Below, piece after piece: positions 7,029-9,967 of a stretch of DNA of 9,967 bases. The position numbers and the translations under genes are program-made. The stretch is from the NCBI GenBank assembly GCA_964428795.1, contig CAYRZL010000088.1, forward strand, positions 1 through 9,967. The letters run 5' to 3'. The stretch's first letter is position 1. Each line of letters begins with the position of its first letter. This stretch comes from CAYRZL01 sp964428795 (lineage in GTDB: Bacteria > Bacillota > Clostridia > Lachnospirales > Lachnospiraceae). Under the pieces are notes generated by a model, which worked only from the letters and a program-made list of their open reading frames with translations, ran no database searches and had not been told where the DNA came from.

Positions 7029-7097
7029 CATATGACAGGAACTATTATTTTGCAAGTTTTTTGTCTATATGATAAAGTAGAAACGCAGTGAAGGAAT

Positions 7098-8033
7098 ATG
7101 GCAGAAGAAAAGAAAAAGAGGAAAAAAAGAGGTGTCTTAAATATAATTATCATAATCGCAGCCATTGTATTTGTATTTTCGCTCTATCAGGTGATAAAAA
7201 TTGCAATGGATTATCATAAGGGAACCAGCGAGTATGATGAACTGCTTCAAATGCAGACACAGGTTGAACCGGCAAAATCCGATGATGAGGATGAGGAGGA
7301 AGAGCAGGTGCCCCAGGAGGAAAGCGAGGAGTCCACGGAGATCATGCCTGATGAGTTCAGACCGGATTTTGCAGCTCTTCAGGAGCAGAATCAGGATTGT
7401 ATAGCATGGATTCGCTTTCCGAATATAGACATCAATTATCCGGTGCTGCAGGGAACGGACAATAATTATTATCTGAAACATACCTTTTCAGGAGAGAAGG
7501 TGACAGCAGCAAGTATCTTTATGGATTTTAATAATACACCGGATTTTACGGATGACAATACGGTAATTTACGGACATAATATGCGAAACGGTTCCATGTT
7601 TGCAAAGCTGAATCAGTTTGCTGAGGAGTCTTATTATAAAGAAAATCCGTATTTCTGGATTTATACGCCAAAGGTGATTTACCGTTATGATATTTTTTCC
7701 TGTCATGTGGTAAATGTGGAAACGGAAGAAATGTATTGTCAATATGCTGAGGCGAAGGAATTTACGGAGTATTTGGAACATCTTAAGGAAAAGTCGGACT
7801 ATCCTATTGATATGGAGGTGACGTCCGCTGATCGTATTGTTACATTGTATACATGTAACAGCGCAGGCAGTGCCTATCGGTATCAGGTGCACGCAAAACA
7901 GGCGGCGGCATTTGATGCGGCAAGCGGAGAGCTGATCTCGCTGCCGCAGAAGCCGAAATTGTGGGAGATATCCCAGACGGAACAGGAAAACCAGACAGAG
8001 CAGGAGTCACAGGAGGAGACGCAAAATGAATGA
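7098..8033 (+). CDS. srtB: Class B sortase with acidic stalk
   Basis: Sortases cleave a C-terminal sorting signal of secreted proteins and join them to peptidoglycan through a cysteine transpeptidase reaction outside the membrane. The 311-residue protein has a short Lys/Arg-rich cytoplasmic N-terminus (1-12), one membrane anchor (about 13-31), a strongly acidic linker (62-81), and the sortase fold. The catalytic triad is complete: H160 in VIYGHNM, C253 in TLYTC, and R261 in SAYRYQVHAK. The TLxTC form and the overall pattern point to class B. An unusual Gln/Glu-rich tail (about 288-311) follows the catalytic domain. The ribosome site GAAGGA lies only 2 nt before the ATG. Its stop overlaps the sirtuin start. 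No protein with a sorting signal is encoded in this window, so the substrate must lie elsewhere. Related clostridial SrtB enzymes can act as the housekeeping sortase; that may or may not hold here. Confidence 0.95.
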   Translation: MAEEKKKRKKRGVLNIIIIIAAIVFVFSLYQVIKIAMDYHKGTSEYDELLQMQTQVEPAKSDDEDEEEEQVPQEESEESTEIMPDEFRPDFAALQEQNQDCIAWIRFPNIDINYPVLQGTDNNYYLKHTFSGEKVTAASIFMDFNNTPDFTDDNTVIYGHNMRNGSMFAKLNQFAEESYYKENPYFWIYTPKVIYRYDIFSCHVVNVETEEMYCQYAEAKEFTEYLEHLKEKSDYPIDMEVTSADRIVTLYTCNSAGSAYRYQVHAKQAAAFDAASGELISLPQKPKLWEISQTEQENQTEQESQEETQNE

Positions 8034-8739
8034 GATCGAAACATTAAAGCAGTGGGTGGCAGAGTCAGACAATATTGTATTTTTTGGAGGAGCGGGGGTT
8101 TCCACGGAAAGCGGTATCCCGGATTTCAGAAGTGTGGATGGGCTGTACAATCAGAAATATGATTATCCGCCGGAGACAATATTAAGCCATACTTTTTATA
8201 GAAGAAATACAGCGGAATTTTATCGGTTTTATCAGGATAAGATGCTGGAACTGGATGCAAAGCCAAATACAGCTCACTTGAAGCTGGCAGAGCTGGAGGC
8301 GGCAGGGAAAGTGAAAGCAGTCATCACCCAGAATATCGACGGACTGCATCAGGCGGCGGGAAGCAAACGGGTGTTGGAGCTGCACGGAAGCGTGCACCGT
8401 AATTACTGTGAAAAGTGCGGAAAGCTCTATGATGCGGGATTTATGAAGGCGTATAAAGGCGTGCCGACCTGCACCTGCGGCGGCGGAATCAAGCCGGATG
8501 TGGTGTTATATGAGGAAGGATTGGACAATCAGACGATCAATGATTCGATTTCGTTTATCAGAAATGCGGACATTCTGATCATTGGAGGAACTTCTCTGGC
8601 TGTTTATCCGGCGGCAGGTCTGATCGATTATTACAGGGGAAATAAGCTGGTGCTGATTAACAAGTCGGCAACACCGATGGATAAGCGGGCGGACCTGCTG
8701 ATCCAGGACAGCATCGGGAAGGTATTTGCACAGTTGTAG
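8026..8739 (+). CDS. cobB: NAD-dependent protein deacetylase, sirtuin (Sir2/CobB family)
   Basis: This cytoplasmic enzyme removes acyl groups from lysine using NAD, releasing nicotinamide and O-acetyl-ADP-ribose. The 237-residue protein has all the family landmarks: GAGVSTESGIPDFRS (22-36), TQNIDGLH (101-108), catalytic H120 in LHGS, a zinc site of C128, C131, C149 and C151 (CxxC plus CxC), GTSLAVYPA (188-196) and INKSAT (211-216). At the position of the SIRT5/CobB desuccinylase signature Y-x-x-R it has Y66 and Y69, so the arginine is missing and ordinary deacetylation is more likely; this is inference. Its ATG overlaps the sortase stop by 8 nt (ATGAATGA), with AGGAGG at 8011-8016 inside the sortase gene. 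This implies translational coupling. Protein targets cannot be predicted from the window. Confidence 0.96.
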   Translation: MNEIETLKQWVAESDNIVFFGGAGVSTESGIPDFRSVDGLYNQKYDYPPETILSHTFYRRNTAEFYRFYQDKMLELDAKPNTAHLKLAELEAAGKVKAVITQNIDGLHQAAGSKRVLELHGSVHRNYCEKCGKLYDAGFMKAYKGVPTCTCGGGIKPDVVLYEEGLDNQTINDSISFIRNADILIIGGTSLAVYPAAGLIDYYRGNKLVLINKSATPMDKRADLLIQDSIGKVFAQL

Positions 8740-8753
8740 AGGAGACTGATAAG

Positions 8754-8951
8754 ATGGAACAGGTAAAATTTGAAGTGGGCGATATCGTCCGCTTGAAGAA
8801 AAAACATCCCTGCGGCAGCTTTGAATGGGAGATTCTCCGGGTGGGAGCAGATTTCCGGTTAAAATGTGCGGGATGCGGGCATCAGATCATGACGCCCCGA
8901 AAGATGGTAGAAAAAAATGTAAGAGATATCAGAAAAACGTCCGGTAACTAA
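8754..8951 (+). CDS. DUF951 (YyzM-like) small protein
   Basis: This is a 65-residue protein of the DUF951 family, found widely in Firmicutes and without an established function. The N-terminal VGDIVRLKKKHPCG block, the central FEWEILRVGADFRLKC and the following C-x-x-C-G-H are typical. H18, C20, C38, C41 and possibly H43 could form a metal site; zinc binding is inferred from spacing only. The basic, small beta-rich character would suit nucleic-acid or ribosome contact, but nothing in the sequence proves this. AGGAG (8740-8744) overlaps the sirtuin stop region and lies 9 nt before the ATG, so it is the third gene of the srtB-sirtuin operon. Its last codons form the left arm of the terminator, and its TAA stop is in the terminator loop. 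Confidence 0.9.
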   Translation: MEQVKFEVGDIVRLKKKHPCGSFEWEILRVGADFRLKCAGCGHQIMTPRKMVEKNVRDIRKTSGN

Positions 8952-8965
8952 ACCGGACGTTTTTT
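8933..8965. terminator. Strong bidirectional intrinsic terminator
   Basis: A 13-bp perfect stem (8933-8945 with 8952-8964, core ACGTCCGGT/ACCGGACGT) with a 6-nt loop ends in six T on the plus strand. On the minus strand the arm gives five T. It lies between the convergent DUF951 gene and the dimethylarginine hydrolase gene and can serve both. The loop holds the DUF951 stop codon, so the terminator overlaps coding sequence. Confidence 0.92.
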
Positions 8966-8993
8966 ATTCTTAAAAAGAAAGTTTGCGAAATAA

Positions 8994-9764
8994 TCAGAAT
9001 CTCAGACTGAGACAGCTTAAGCCCCCGTCAATTTTACGGTATTCGGAGGTGTCCACCAGAATAACTTCATATCCGGCATCTTTGATGATCTGTGCTGTCT
9101 TTGGAAAGTTGGCGGGCACGATTACCTTATGATTCACCCAGATGCAGTTTGCTGCATATGCTTCATCCTCCGGTATCACATATTTATTGTATCCGGCAAA
9201 ATCGGGCTTGTTGATAAATTCACCGGATACCAGCATATTGTTATTCTCAATATAGTTGACACCGGTTTTCAAATGGAGCACCTCTGTCAGCTCCACTTCG
9301 GAGCCGGATAGACCATATTTTTCCAGAATATGGATAAACTGCCGGATACCTTCTTCGTTTGTCCGGACTGAGCGACCCACATAAAAATGGTCACCAACCA
9401 TCATTACGTCGCCGCCCTCCAATGTACCCGGAGCTTTGATATACTCGATACAGTCCTCGCTGTAAAACCGTTTGATCACGGGAACCATGGCTTCCACTTC
9501 CCGGTTTCTGGAGGCTGCCCCCGGATTCGTGATGATCGCGCACTTTCTTGTCAATACTGCTGTGTCCTCCACAAAGCAGGAATCCGGAAAATTCTCATCT
9601 GCTTCCAGCACAGTCACATGAACACCGCAGCTCTTTAATGCTTCGATATAAGCATCATGCTGTTTCAGTGCCAGTTCATAATCCGGGGTTCCTAACTCCG
9701 GAGCAGAAGTAATCCCCTCTGTGATTTTTCGACATGGTCTTTTTACAATTACATTTTGAAACAT
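8994..9764 (-). CDS. ddaH: Dimethylarginine dimethylaminohydrolase-family protein (guanidino-modifying enzyme)
   Basis: This family hydrolyses N-omega-methylated arginines to citrulline plus methylamines, using a catalytic cysteine in a pentein fold. The 256-residue protein has family length and carries the residues that line the active site of the Pseudomonas aeruginosa enzyme, at offsets of one or two: D61, E66 and D67 (PDSCFVED), R86, E116 (LEGGDV), R134 (SVRTN), H164 (LHLKTG) and nucleophile C251 in DGGLSC near the C-terminus. The start at 9764 follows AGGAG (9772-9776) with 7-nt spacing. The gene appears monocistronic, convergent with DUF951 and sharing its terminator. Related pentein enzymes act on other guanidines (arginine deiminase, agmatine deiminase, amidinotransferase). 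Size and C-terminal motif favour DDAH, but the natural substrate in an anaerobic clostridium is not proven. Confidence 0.88.
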   Translation of the reverse strand: MFQNVIVKRPCRKITEGITSAPELGTPDYELALKQHDAYIEALKSCGVHVTVLEADENFPDSCFVEDTAVLTRKCAIITNPGAASRNREVEAMVPVIKRFYSEDCIEYIKAPGTLEGGDVMMVGDHFYVGRSVRTNEEGIRQFIHILEKYGLSGSEVELTEVLHLKTGVNYIENNNMLVSGEFINKPDFAGYNKYVIPEDEAYAANCIWVNHKVIVPANFPKTAQIIKDAGYEVILVDTSEYRKIDGGLSCLSLRF

Positions 9765-9809
9765 TTGTTTTCTCCTGTGTTCTGTAGTCTGATATATATG
9801 TATGCATCG

Positions 9810-9838
9810 ATATTAAGCCTATCGTGTGGGAAAATCAA
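9810..9838 (-). promoter_or_regulatory. Candidate promoter for the DDAH-family gene
   Basis: On the minus strand TTGATT (9838-9833) and TAATAT (9815-9810) are separated by exactly 17 bp, each matching 4 of 6 consensus bases. It lies about 45 nt upstream of the start codon, in an otherwise gene-free AT-rich stretch. The match is modest and other AT-rich hexamers nearby could serve. Confidence 0.33.
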
Positions 9839-9967
9839 GTATATCTATATAGCTCATCTTGCTAAAATAGCCAATTCGTAACATAGTTCTCGACTCGTGT
9901 AATTTCTGATACTCAGCTTTAAAGAATAAAAACTTTTCGCAATAAAATAACAAGATTTTATGCAGGA

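Larger units (their letters stand above)
6858..7031. repeat. MITE-like palindromic element with imperfect terminal inverted repeats
   Basis: The ends are imperfect inverted repeats of about 33-35 bp. Pairing runs inward as follows: 6858-6860 with 7029-7031, TATA 6862-6865 with 7023-7026, TATGT 6867-6871 with 7017-7021, ATAAGCG 6875-6881 with 7008-7014 (one G-T pair), and the perfect TGAACGCA 6883-6890 with TGCGTTCA 6997-7004. Inside are a long hairpin (6892-6951) and a short one (6976-6990). As DNA this resembles a small non-autonomous element; as RNA it would be a multibranched structure closed by a long stem. It contains no credible coding sequence. No clear target-site duplication is visible, partly because the left end merges with the tandem array. 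The structure is seen directly; a mobile origin is inferred. Confidence 0.6.

Noticed and set aside
9819..9857. 12-codon minus-strand leader peptide upstream of the DDAH-family gene
   Set aside because: It has no convincing ribosome site, no run of a regulatory amino acid and no attenuator hairpin, and it overlaps the promoter candidate.
9942..9961. AT-rich inverted repeat ATAAAAT/ATTTTAT at the window edge as a terminator
   Set aside because: The stem is only 7 bp, is purely AT, has no T-tract, and the neighbouring gene is outside the window.

Overview
The window looks like a chromosomal segment from a low-to-moderate GC Clostridia, most likely Lachnospiraceae. The basis is strong AGGAGG-type ribosome sites, a class B sortase, a DUF951 protein, a Firmicutes-style sirtuin, a DUF4143 ATPase and an LtaS-like membrane enzyme. 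The genus is not resolved. There are no rRNA, tRNA, CRISPR or transposase genes.

Layout. (1) 1-1394, plus strand: a visibly AT-rich AAA ATPase/DUF4143 gene behind a leader with a 33-bp-period direct repeat. (2) 1463-6623, minus strand: an LtaS/MdoB-type phosphoglycerol transferase followed by proC, proB and proA, with gaps of 42, 42 and 28 nt. The three pro genes give the complete glutamate-to-proline route: ProB phosphorylates glutamate, ProA reduces it to the semialdehyde, and ProC reduces the cyclised product to proline. A modest hairpin separates proA from the convergent ATPase gene. (3) 6624-7097: a 474-nt divergent intergenic region. It holds a tandem array of a 60-bp unit (6674-6870) that runs directly into a 174-bp palindromic element (6858-7031) with imperfect terminal inverted repeats and internal hairpins. 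The edges of the region (6624-6673 and 7032-7097) contain only the two ribosome sites and AT-rich sequence. (4) 7098-8951, plus strand: a compact operon of sortase B, a sirtuin overlapping it by 8 nt, and a DUF951 protein, closed by a strong bidirectional terminator. (5) 8994-9764, minus strand: a dimethylarginine dimethylaminohydrolase-family enzyme with its own upstream region. This region (9765-9967) contains a weak promoter candidate and, at the extreme edge, a small AT-rich inverted repeat (9942-9948/9955-9961); no gene is seen there.

Most of the window is ordinary core metabolism and envelope biology. No new multi-gene system is evident. The part that known features do not explain is the repeat array plus inverted-repeat element between the divergent phosphoglycerol transferase and sortase operons. 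It may be a MITE-like insertion, a structured RNA, or a mobile source of promoter elements.
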